Source: JALRLA01 sp046047755
GTDB lineage: Bacteria > Bacteroidota > Bacteroidia > NS11-12g > UBA955
NCBI GenBank assembly: GCA_046047755.1
Contig: JBJOHK010000060.1
Location: 1-23,266, forward strand
Direction: 5' to 3'
DNA: 23,266 nucleotides
The notes under the pieces: generated by a model
Seen by the model: only the letters and a program-made list of their open reading frames with translations
Databases searched by the model: none
Told to the model about the DNA's origin: nothing
Position numbers and translations under genes: made by a program
Shown here: piece by piece, positions 7,920 through 14,686 of the stretch
How the letters are laid out: each line of letters begins with the position of its first letter
How positions within the stretch are numbered: the stretch's first letter is position 1

Positions 7920-8672
7920 CTATAAAGCGTTGTAAACCATCAGGGGCTCTAATAGATTGATGCACAAGGAGCTACTGCTTGGTTCAGTCCAATATTGTGC
8001 ACCTAAATTTCCTTTAGCCATCAGGTATTTGAGGTCTTGGCCGAAAAGCCATTCATGGTCAAATTGACCGTGGTGTTTTCGTTGCCAAAAGGCTCGTTTC
8101 CATCGGCGCACGTCAGGACTAAGGCTTGATTTTTCTAGCTTCAAGGCCCACGGTACTTGGGCGATCAACAGGGCTTCAGGTTTTAGGACTCGTCTGATTT
8201 CTTGCAAAGCTTTTGGTAAATTCCTGACGTGTTCCAGTACGTGGTTGGCGATGATGAGATCCAAAGATTGGTCTTCATAGGGCAAAGACAATAGGTCTCC
8301 CTGTTGCACCCAGGCGGGGTATCGGTATAGGCCCGTGCGCTTGTCTAAGCCTTGATAGCGGTATTCTTTCCACTGTTCAGCGCATTTTTTCTCTTCCAAA
8401 AGCCTTCTAATTCCGTGGCTCAGTGATTTTTCGGGAGCAATGTGCAACACTTGAGGATTGGGGCTGGGATTCCATGCGTTCTGTAAAAACGAAAAACACA
8501 AACGGTCCCGATCGCTGCTTTTGCATTCAGGACAATCGACGGGCCTTCGTTGGGAGCCAATGACCTCAAGATCGTAGAGAACCGTATGAGTATGACCGCG
8601 GTGGCGAAAAGAATGGCTTTCATGCCCGCATAAATTGCAACGGTTGCCCTGTATTTCAAACGCCTGAGCCAT
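7920..8672 (-). CDS. SAM-dependent methyltransferase with N-terminal Cys motif
   Basis: The product has 250 residues. The N-terminus has CNLC (12-15) and CPECKSSDRDRL (47-58), a putative zinc-binding pair that recurs in a family of Bacteroidota and cyanobacterial class I methyltransferases. The methyltransferase core follows: motif I is represented by VLHIAPEKSLS (75-85), the acidic/motif II region by YQGLDKRTG and WVQQGDLLSLPY, and the post-II motif by DLIIANHVLEHVRNLPKALQ (138-157) before RRVLKPEALLIAQVPW. The substrate is unknown; relatives often sit near polysaccharide or cell-surface genes. The gene is divergent from the Omp85-like gene, with 44 bp between start codons. A TAGTTTCG box (8677-8684, minus; one mismatch to the -7 consensus) ends 4 nt before the ATG. 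Confidence 0.85.
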   Translation of the reverse strand: MAQAFEIQGNRCNLCGHESHSFRHRGHTHTVLYDLEVIGSQRRPVDCPECKSSDRDRLCFSFLQNAWNPSPNPQVLHIAPEKSLSHGIRRLLEEKKCAEQWKEYRYQGLDKRTGLYRYPAWVQQGDLLSLPYEDQSLDLIIANHVLEHVRNLPKALQEIRRVLKPEALLIAQVPWALKLEKSSLSPDVRRWKRAFWQRKHHGQFDHEWLFGQDLKYLMAKGNLGAQYWTEPSSSSLCINLLEPLMVYNAL

Positions 8673-8701
8673 GTGGCGAAACTACTCAATAGTGCTTGCA
8701 T

Positions 8702-8709
8702 TACCTTTG
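8702..8709 (+). promoter_or_regulatory. Bacteroidota -7 promoter element TACCTTTG
   Basis: This is an exact TAnnTTTG match on the plus strand that ends 7 nt before the ATG (8717) of the outer-membrane protein gene. No clear TTG lies 19-21 nt upstream. It shares a 44-bp divergent intergenic region with the methyltransferase gene's own near-match box. Confidence 0.55.
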
Positions 8710-8716
8710 AAATCAT

Positions 8717-9835
8717 ATGCAGCGAGTTTTTCTATGGGTCGTGCTGATTCTCATTCAGAATGCATCATGGGGACAAGATAAAAAGCCCTTTGGTCGCCGT
8801 GTATTGGATTACTACTTGGGCGAAGCACAGGAGTCAAAGCCTCGTTTTTTGGCTTATCCGACTTTGGCCTATGCTCCTGAGACCAAATTAGAGTTAGGGC
8901 TTAGTTCCTTGTATGTATTTCACAGCGGGCGTGATACAACGGCGCGTTTGAGCGAGATCAACGCTTTTGCTTTTCTCACTCAAGAAAAACAGAAGGGCCT
9001 GTGGTTGGACCATGCTTTGTATGGAGAGGGAAATGCCTGGTTGGGCATGGGGCGAATTCGCATCATGGATTACCCTTTGCATTATTACGGGGTGGGTTCT
9101 GAACCTCCAGTTGAGCCATTGGCTATAGTCAGTGGGCAGAGTGTTTCCATTCGTGAACGGTGGATGAAACAGCTTCGAAAAGACCACTATTTTGGTTTGG
9201 AGTTTGACTACCAGAGCATGAGCAATGTGGCTTTTGATTTGCCGTCACATGTTATTGATTTTGAGCATCCGTTGGGGGCATCAGGGTCCCGAAATATGGG
9301 ACTGGGCTTGGGTTGGGTCTATGATACTAGACCCAACGTCCTGAATTCTCGTCACGGAAATTTATTGGAACTGGCTTTCTTGCATTATAGCGCCCGACTG
9401 GGTAGTCAACACCCCATGAATACGGTATTTGTTGACGCACGGCATTTCGCTACGATAGGCCCCAATAAAGTGCTAGCCGTGCATGGCCTAGGGCAGTTTT
9501 CAGCAGGCAATGTGCCCTTCAACCAAATGAGTTTGTTGGGAGGAGAGTCTATCATGCGTGGGCATTATTTGGGACGATTGCGATCGGAACAAATGGTAGC
9601 CATTCAGGCTGAATTGCGCGCATTGCCTTTCTCTTGGAGTCGCCGACTGGGTGGAGCAGTATTCGCCTCTTTGGGGTCGGTTTCTGAACAATGGCCTTTT
9701 TACAACTGGTCGGCCAGTGCAGGAGCCGGTTTGCGGTATTTGTTGTTTCCGGAAAAAGATGTTTACACCCGAATTGATCTGGGATTCCATTCTGCCGGAT
9801 ATGGGTTGTACTTTTACATCGGCGAAGCCTTTTAA
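8717..9835 (+). CDS. Omp85/BamA-TamA-like outer-membrane beta-barrel
   Basis: The product has 372 residues with a signal peptide (MQRVFLWVVLILIQNASWGQ). The rest resembles the surface-antigen (D15/Omp85) barrel: alternating beta strands, the strand-pair GLGLGWVYDTRPNVLNSRHG, the lid-loop signature LGGESIMRGHYLGRLRSEQ (R-G in the VRGF/Y position) and a C-terminal strand ending in Phe (LYFYIGEAF). I see no POTRA domains; after the signal peptide only about 20 residues precede the barrel. It is therefore a short, POTRA-less member such as those annotated as BamA/TamA-family proteins in Bacteroidota. Substrate or passenger is unknown. The stop codon is 2 nt before the start of the antiporter gene, so the two are probably cotranscribed. 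Confidence 0.82.
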   Translation: MQRVFLWVVLILIQNASWGQDKKPFGRRVLDYYLGEAQESKPRFLAYPTLAYAPETKLELGLSSLYVFHSGRDTTARLSEINAFAFLTQEKQKGLWLDHALYGEGNAWLGMGRIRIMDYPLHYYGVGSEPPVEPLAIVSGQSVSIRERWMKQLRKDHYFGLEFDYQSMSNVAFDLPSHVIDFEHPLGASGSRNMGLGLGWVYDTRPNVLNSRHGNLLELAFLHYSARLGSQHPMNTVFVDARHFATIGPNKVLAVHGLGQFSAGNVPFNQMSLLGGESIMRGHYLGRLRSEQMVAIQAELRALPFSWSRRLGGAVFASLGSVSEQWPFYNWSASAGAGLRYLLFPEKDVYTRIDLGFHSAGYGLYFYIGEAF

Positions 9836-9837
9836 CG

Positions 9838-11124
9838 ATGGATACTCCCGCTTTGATATTCCTGTCCTTGCTCATTTTGTTGGGCTATTTGTTTGAAGTG
9901 AGTGCCCGCGCCACTCGCATCCCGACCGTAATTCTATTGATTGCTTTGGGGGTGGTTTGTCGAGAAGGGGCATCTGCTTTCGGGTTTGCCATTCCCAATT
10001 TGGATCAAATGGTCAAAGAATTGGGAACCCTCGGCTTGCTCTTGATTGTCCTGGAAGGTTCTATGGAGCTGGAATTGAAACGAGAGAAATTGGGGGTCAT
10101 TGGAAAGACCTTTTATATGGCACTCTTACCCATGATCATTTTTACAGCGGTAATGGCCTATTACTTGAACAATGAATTTGGAACCCCCTACCGAATAGGG
10201 GTGATCAATGCCTTGCCCTTGTCCATTATCAGCAGTGCGATTGCCGTGCCAACCGCGAGGATGCTAGGCTCTAAAGACAGAGAATTCGTGGTGTTCGAGA
10301 GTAGCTTTTCTGACATTCTGGGGGTTTTGTTTTTCAACTTTGTCCTGGTGAATGAGGTGTTGAGCCGGGCCGCTTTGCTTCATTTTGGCTGGCAGATTTT
10401 AATATCGATAGTGTTTGCCTTTGGTGGTGCCGCCGCTTTATCTCTGATTTTGAGTCGCCTTCGTCATCGAATCAAATTCATTCCCATCATAGCACTGATA
10501 ATGCTTATGTACTCGGTGGCCAAGTTTTATCATTTGCCGGCGCTGATTTTGATTCTCATTTTCGGTCTGTTTCTGGCCAATTTTCAAAAGCTAGAACGCT
10601 TTGATTGGTTCCATGTATTGCGCCCAGCCAAATTGACCGAAGAAGTTCACAAATTTGCTGATATCACCTTTGAATTGACATTCGTGGTTCGTGTGGCCTT
10701 TTTCTTGTTGTTCGGTTTTTTGTTGGATTACAGAAGCTTGTTCGATTGGCATACCTTGGGTATGGCCCTAGCCATTGTGGCCCTAGTTCATGTGGTTAGG
10801 GGTTTGCATTTGAAACTAGCTGGATTGGATCTGTTTCCTTTGCTGTTTATTGCACCTCGCGGTTTGATTACCGTTTTGTTGGTAGTGAGTATTCCCGCAT
10901 CGCTTCGAATGGAGGAATTCAACAACACCTTGATTACCCAGGTGGTAGTGATCTCTGCTTTGTTTATGATGGTGGCGACACTATTTGTGCGACAGCCCTC
11001 TAAACGAACCATGCTCGACCCTCAATCCCAGACCTTGGATTTGCAACGCAGCCGCGAAGAGGCAGCTGATGCCTTATTGGGGTCTTCTCAGTCTTCCGAA
11101 TCGTCTGATTCTAACGCGAGTTGA
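9838..11124 (+). CDS. Cation:proton antiporter (CPA family)
   Basis: The 428-residue product has about 12 hydrophobic segments across residues 5-395 with the Na+/H+ exchanger fold. Diagnostic pieces are the N-terminal helix VILLIALGVVCREG, LGTLGLLLIVLEGSMEL (62-78), the unwound-helix region SSAIAVPTARMLGS (132-145) and FESSFSDILGVLFF (153-166), which aligns with the E-S-L-F-N-D motif of CPA1 exchangers. The key Asp159 is kept, but the preceding Asn is Ser. IAPRGLITVLLVVSIP near 338 matches the conserved Arg/Gly helix of CPA1. The last 30 residues are a polar, Ser-rich tail. Ion specificity cannot be read from the sequence. The end overlaps the convergent rmuC gene by 37 bp. Confidence 0.85.
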   Translation: MDTPALIFLSLLILLGYLFEVSARATRIPTVILLIALGVVCREGASAFGFAIPNLDQMVKELGTLGLLLIVLEGSMELELKREKLGVIGKTFYMALLPMIIFTAVMAYYLNNEFGTPYRIGVINALPLSIISSAIAVPTARMLGSKDREFVVFESSFSDILGVLFFNFVLVNEVLSRAALLHFGWQILISIVFAFGGAAALSLILSRLRHRIKFIPIIALIMLMYSVAKFYHLPALILILIFGLFLANFQKLERFDWFHVLRPAKLTEEVHKFADITFELTFVVRVAFFLLFGFLLDYRSLFDWHTLGMALAIVALVHVVRGLHLKLAGLDLFPLLFIAPRGLITVLLVVSIPASLRMEEFNNTLITQVVVISALFMMVATLFVRQPSKRTMLDPQSQTLDLQRSREEAADALLGSSQSSESSDSNAS

Positions 11125-12383
11125 ACCAAGTCATCGGGTAGGCTTTGGCTGTTGCCTTTGGCCCCGAGTTGTTTCATTTTTTCGATTTGACTGACCACAT
11201 TGCCACGGCCGGTTGATAGTTTGTTCATGGCCGAATCAAAGGCTTCTTGCGATTTGTCGATGTGTTTGCGAATGGAATTCATGTCGTCGACAAAGCCCTT
11301 CACCTTGTCATACAATTTGCCGGCTCTGTCAGCAATTTGCAAGGCGTTTTGGTTGAGTTTTTCGTATTTCCACACCCCTTCAATGGTTCTCAAAGTGGCC
11401 AATAGCGTAGAAGGTCCAACCAGGATGATTTTCTTTTCCCAAGCCAATTGAAAGAGGTTTTTATCTTCTTTTATAGCCAAAACAAATGCCGCTTCGACCG
11501 GCATGAACATCAATACAAATTCGGGTGATTCAAGCCCAGTGCCTGACCAATAATTTTTGTCGCTCAATTGCTTGATGTGTGTTTTGATCGAATCTACATG
11601 AGCCTTAAGGTAGGAGGCGGCCATTTCGGGCTGCTCCGAATGTTCGACGAATTGGCTGTAGGCCGTTAGGGACACCTTGGAATCGACAATGATGTGTTTG
11701 TTTTCGGGCAAATAGACCACTACATCCGGTTTGATAGTAACCCCATCGCTGTTTTGGGTGACGAATTGTGTTTTGTATTGGGCATCCTTTTCAAGGCCGC
11801 TCATTTGCAAAATGGAATCCAAAATCAATTCGCCCCAATTGCCCTGACTTTTGGTTTCGATCGTTAGGGCTTTGGTTAAACTTTCTGCTTTTTCGCTGAT
11901 CTGTTGGTTGAGTTTCGATAAGCCCTCAATCTGATGTAGAAGTTGGGAATGAGACTTGATAGCATTCTCTCGGTTCTGGTCTACTTTGCTTTCAAAGTCT
12001 CTCAAGCGCTCCTTAAAGGGGAGTAGCAATTTTTCGAGCTCTTCATGCTGTCGTTTGCTGGAAGTTTCGCTTTGCTTATTCAGTTCTTCGGCACTGATGC
12101 TTTTGAACCATTCTTTCATTTTGGCTTCTAGCTGAATTTGCTCCTGTTTGGATTCGGCCAATTGTGATTTAAAAGCCTCCAGCTGAGCCAGAGCGGCTTC
12201 TTTCTGGGCCAAGGCCGTAGCGTAACGCTCAGCCATTTCTTGTTGGATCTTTGATTTTTCTTCAGCGAATTGAAGCTGCAAGGTGGCTGTATTGTCAGGC
12301 CCTATTTTTGATTTTGCCCAGAAGTATCCAATAGCAATACCCGATAGCAATAATAAAATTGATGAAAAACTTATCAAATCCAT
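11088..12383 (-). CDS. rmuC: DNA recombination protein RmuC
   Basis: The 431-residue product has an N-terminal membrane anchor (ISFSSILLLLSGIAIGYFWA), a long coiled coil (about 35-150) and the RmuC domain (about 155-400). Signature segments are ETKSQGNWGELILDSILQMS, DVVVYLPENKHIIVDSKVSL and FVLMFMPVEAAFVLAI, then WEKKIILVGPSTLLATLRTI. RmuC proteins limit DNA rearrangement at inverted repeats and have a restriction-endonuclease-like core. DSKV fits that core. The ATG at 12383 is preceded by an exact TATATTTG element with a 5-nt gap. Its 3' end overlaps the antiporter gene tail to tail. Confidence 0.95.
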   Translation of the reverse strand: MDLISFSSILLLLSGIAIGYFWAKSKIGPDNTATLQLQFAEEKSKIQQEMAERYATALAQKEAALAQLEAFKSQLAESKQEQIQLEAKMKEWFKSISAEELNKQSETSSKRQHEELEKLLLPFKERLRDFESKVDQNRENAIKSHSQLLHQIEGLSKLNQQISEKAESLTKALTIETKSQGNWGELILDSILQMSGLEKDAQYKTQFVTQNSDGVTIKPDVVVYLPENKHIIVDSKVSLTAYSQFVEHSEQPEMAASYLKAHVDSIKTHIKQLSDKNYWSGTGLESPEFVLMFMPVEAAFVLAIKEDKNLFQLAWEKKIILVGPSTLLATLRTIEGVWKYEKLNQNALQIADRAGKLYDKVKGFVDDMNSIRKHIDKSQEAFDSAMNKLSTGRGNVVSQIEKMKQLGAKGNSQSLPDDLVQLALESDDSED

Positions 12384-12388
12384 GACTC

Positions 12389-12396
12389 CAAATATA
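12389..12396 (-). promoter_or_regulatory. Bacteroidota -7 promoter element TATATTTG
   Basis: This is an exact TAnnTTTG match on the minus strand, 5 nt before the rmuC ATG. It lies between the small lipoprotein gene and rmuC, so rmuC probably has its own promoter. A TTG is present only 16 nt upstream, closer than the usual 19-21. Confidence 0.55.
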
Positions 12397-12447
12397 ACAA
12401 GATATTTGAACCCAAGAATGTGAAATCGAGTCTGAGACCCGAGAAAT

Positions 12448-12567
12448 TTACAGGTTCAAAAAGTCTGAGTGAAAGTACTTTTTGCGCTTGGGACTGCAGG
12501 CTTTTGGCGAGCCGCAAGCAGCTAATCCAATCGAAATGATGCACAAAGCGATGATGCCTCTTTTCAT
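12448..12567 (-). CDS. 39-residue putative lipoprotein
   Basis: This short gene was found by reading the gap between the TIGR02206-type gene and rmuC. It encodes a complete miniature lipoprotein: M-K-R, a hydrophobic stretch GIIALCIISIGL, the lipobox LAAC (Cys18), then GSPKACSPKRKKYFHSDFLNL and a TAA stop at 12450-12448. After lipidation only 22 residues remain: a basic PKRKKY patch and an aromatic C-terminus, with a second Cys at 24. The start has a GAACTTTG element (12577-12584, minus) 9 nt upstream, one base off the -7 consensus. Short lipoproteins of this sort (lipobox, then KACSPKRKK-like) look plausible in Bacteroidota, but I cannot name a family. The clear lipobox makes it more likely real than chance. 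Confidence 0.65.
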   Translation of the reverse strand: MKRGIIALCIISIGLAACGSPKACSPKRKKYFHSDFLNL

Positions 12568-12636
12568 AATCTGATGCAAAGTTCTAATGTAGAACGAAAC
12601 GCAAAGGGCCATCTTGTTCACAAGTATGGGCTGTGA

Positions 12637-13392
12637 CTAAGAACTGACACGAAAGAGTTTGCGGTGGCTAAGGAATCGATAGGGAAGCCAGGCTAGGACA
12701 AAGAGCCCAAAAGCAATGACATCTCCTTGTATGATGTAAAAAGGCCATTCACCCAGAATGTCCAAAACGCTGGCAGAAAAGGGTTTGTGCGATAAGAAAA
12801 AGTAATTGGCTTCCGGCCCTATCAAGGCATTGATTCCTAAGCTCGCCGCTGTGAAAACCTGCAGATACAAATAGGCCTGTATCAGGTGCTTGAATTCAAT
12901 TTTAGGGGCATTTAATCGGTTCAAGTGTATGACAAACATGACCAAACCGGTATGGGCAATCCAGAATTTGCAAAAAGTAAAATGAGGAAAGTTCTCATAT
13001 AAGGAAGGCGTTATCACGGCATTGAATGTGAATACCCAGACAAAAAAATACAGCAGATGCCAGAGCCATTCTTTTTTGGTGTAACTGTAAGCAAGAGCGA
13101 CGAAGGCTAGCCAATTACAGGGGTTTAGGGGCAGGTCTTCTCCCCATTTGTAACTCACATAGGCTGGGCTTGAAGGCTCTACATAACTCAAGGCTACCTT
13201 AATGAGTTGCCAAAGTAGCACGTTCCCCACCAAGGCCCAGGCAAAGAGTCGGGTTATGCTTTCTGCCTTTGCAGGGTGCTTTCGAGCTTGCTGAGTAGCC
13301 CAAAGGCCCCCGGTAACTAGAAGAAGCACAGCCACGATGTGCTCGATCGAGCCAGCACAGAAATCTTGGTTGGGTACGAATATGGAATTCAT
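12637..13392 (-). CDS. TIGR02206-type (YwaF-like) integral membrane protein
   Basis: The 251-residue product has about seven hydrophobic segments. Diagnostic features are an acidic/His helix near the N-terminus (GSIEHIVAVLLLV), the conserved LPLNPCNWLAFVAL (usual LPLHLC), WHLLYFFVWVFTFNAVITPS, and FPHFTFCKFWIAHTGLVMFV with the FPHF...H pattern of YwaF/TIGR02206 proteins. The function of the family is unknown. The ATG at 13392 is only 2 nt after the esterase stop codon (13397-13395), so the gene is probably translated by coupling with the esterase. Asn replaces the His or Asp seen in some relatives at the CNW site. Confidence 0.82.
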   Translation of the reverse strand: MNSIFVPNQDFCAGSIEHIVAVLLLVTGGLWATQQARKHPAKAESITRLFAWALVGNVLLWQLIKVALSYVEPSSPAYVSYKWGEDLPLNPCNWLAFVALAYSYTKKEWLWHLLYFFVWVFTFNAVITPSLYENFPHFTFCKFWIAHTGLVMFVIHLNRLNAPKIEFKHLIQAYLYLQVFTAASLGINALIGPEANYFFLSHKPFSASVLDILGEWPFYIIQGDVIAFGLFVLAWLPYRFLSHRKLFRVSS

Positions 13393-13394
13393 GG

Positions 13395-14609
13395 TTATGG
13401 TTTGGAAACCATTAGGGTTTGAATAATGGTTTGCTTGTTTGTTTCAGCCCAAATCGTGTAAACACCCGAAGACAATTCAGGTAGAGTTATCTGGCCATTT
13501 TGAACCCGATAATGACCCAAAGAAACGCCTTGTACTGTGGCAATTTTTACGCTTTTAGTACCGTTTCCAACAAAAAGAGTCTGCCCTGCCGCACAGGGGT
13601 TGGGGAATAGGGTAACAGGTTCAGTGGCCTGTGGTTTCAATGCTAGGGGAGATTGGGCGCAAGGCAATAATGGATATAAGTATTGATTGATGGAATCTAG
13701 TGCCCAGCGAAATACAGGGTTGGCATTGCCTAGTCCCGCCCATCCGTGGCCAGCGTTTTCTAAGGTAATCAACTGATGCATGTTCAAGTCGAGTGATTCG
13801 GAGCGCTCCTTGAGGGCGCCTGATCCACAGAGTTGAAGCAGGTTAGGATTGCCATAGGCCGGGCCGCATTCGTACCATACGGTAGAGTCGTCTTTGGAGT
13901 GAATGGAGTAGCAGGGTTCAGTATCAGAGTTGTCTAGGTAGGAAGTTTGGTGCAAGGCCCCAGAAAAAGAGAATAAACCTTGAATGGGAAAGGGTAGGTC
14001 TTGGTAGCCTGCATCACCGTCGAGATCGCCAATGCTGCTCGAGACTATGGATTGGATTTCTGAACTGAGTTCATCCAGACGGTCTATCCATGTGGCATGA
14101 AGGGCGGTGACAGCACCGGCTGAATATCCGCCGAGAAAAAAAGCTTGGCTATCCAGGTGATAGGGGTTGCCTTCACGCGTGCTGTTTAAGAAAAACCGAA
14201 CACTGGTTTTGGCATCAACCATGGCCTCCAGTACGGCTTGATACTGAACCTGCTTAGACGCTAGAAATAAAAAGGGATTGGCTAGGCGATAGTTGATGGA
14301 CGCGACTGCGTAGCCTCTTTTGGCAAAGTACTCGGCAAAATGCTGACAGTCAATGCCTGATTTGTCTCCAGAAATGAACGACCCGCCGTGTATGTAGACA
14401 ATCAAAGGCCGTTTCTCTTCGCTGTCGTTTTTGGGGGTATACAAGTCTAGTTGGTGCTGTCCATCATTGAAAATTGGGGAATAGCTAACTGTGGATTTTT
14501 CAATCTCCGAGAACAGAGAATCCTCGTATCGGCCGTTGCACTGGGCCTTTGCAGAAGGTGTGCACAGCGCTAGGAAGGCGAAAATCCCAAGTAGAACTAA
14601 TTGTCGCAT
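13395..14609 (-). CDS. Secreted alpha/beta-hydrolase (esterase) with T9SS type A domain
   Basis: The 404-residue product starts at the ATG 14609-14607. It has a signal peptide (MRQLVLLGIFAFLALCTPSAKAQ) and a BD-FAE-like carboxylesterase/lipase core. Features are the oxyanion-hole HGGS (74-77), nucleophile elbow GGYSAGA with Ser163, candidate acid Asp240/241 (IHSKDDSTV) and His288 (NAGHGWAG). The C-terminal 75 residues are a T9SS type A sorting domain (VTLFPNPCAAGQTLFVGNGT, LSSGVYTIWAETN). It should hydrolyse an ester (acyl or aryl/sugar ester) outside the cell; the substrate is unknown. An upstream TTG at 14615 lies inside the perfect TATATTTG promoter element (14613-14620, minus) that ends 3 nt before the chosen ATG, so that TTG is not the start. 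Confidence 0.88.
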   Translation of the reverse strand: MRQLVLLGIFAFLALCTPSAKAQCNGRYEDSLFSEIEKSTVSYSPIFNDGQHQLDLYTPKNDSEEKRPLIVYIHGGSFISGDKSGIDCQHFAEYFAKRGYAVASINYRLANPFLFLASKQVQYQAVLEAMVDAKTSVRFFLNSTREGNPYHLDSQAFFLGGYSAGAVTALHATWIDRLDELSSEIQSIVSSSIGDLDGDAGYQDLPFPIQGLFSFSGALHQTSYLDNSDTEPCYSIHSKDDSTVWYECGPAYGNPNLLQLCGSGALKERSESLDLNMHQLITLENAGHGWAGLGNANPVFRWALDSINQYLYPLLPCAQSPLALKPQATEPVTLFPNPCAAGQTLFVGNGTKSVKIATVQGVSLGHYRVQNGQITLPELSSGVYTIWAETNKQTIIQTLMVSKP

Positions 14610-14612
14610 GGG

Positions 14613-14620
14613 CAAATATA
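14613..14620 (-). promoter_or_regulatory. Bacteroidota -7 promoter element TATATTTG
   Basis: This is an exact TAnnTTTG match on the minus strand, ending just 3 nt before the esterase ATG. In Bacteroidota the transcription start lies about 4 nt after this element, so it would be the A of the ATG itself (leaderless). Confidence 0.6.
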
Positions 14621-14675
14621 TTCAGCCTCTTGATTTTATGATGATGGAATGATGAATTTCATGGTATCAAAAATG

Positions 14676-14683
14676 TAACTTGC
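14676..14683 (+). promoter_or_regulatory. Possible variant -7 element TAACTTGC
   Basis: TAACTTGC on the plus strand is TAnnTTTG with one T missing. It ends 3 nt before the ATG (14687) of the M36 protease. It sits about 55 bp from the divergent esterase -7 element. Confidence 0.35.
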
Positions 14684-14686
14684 GGT

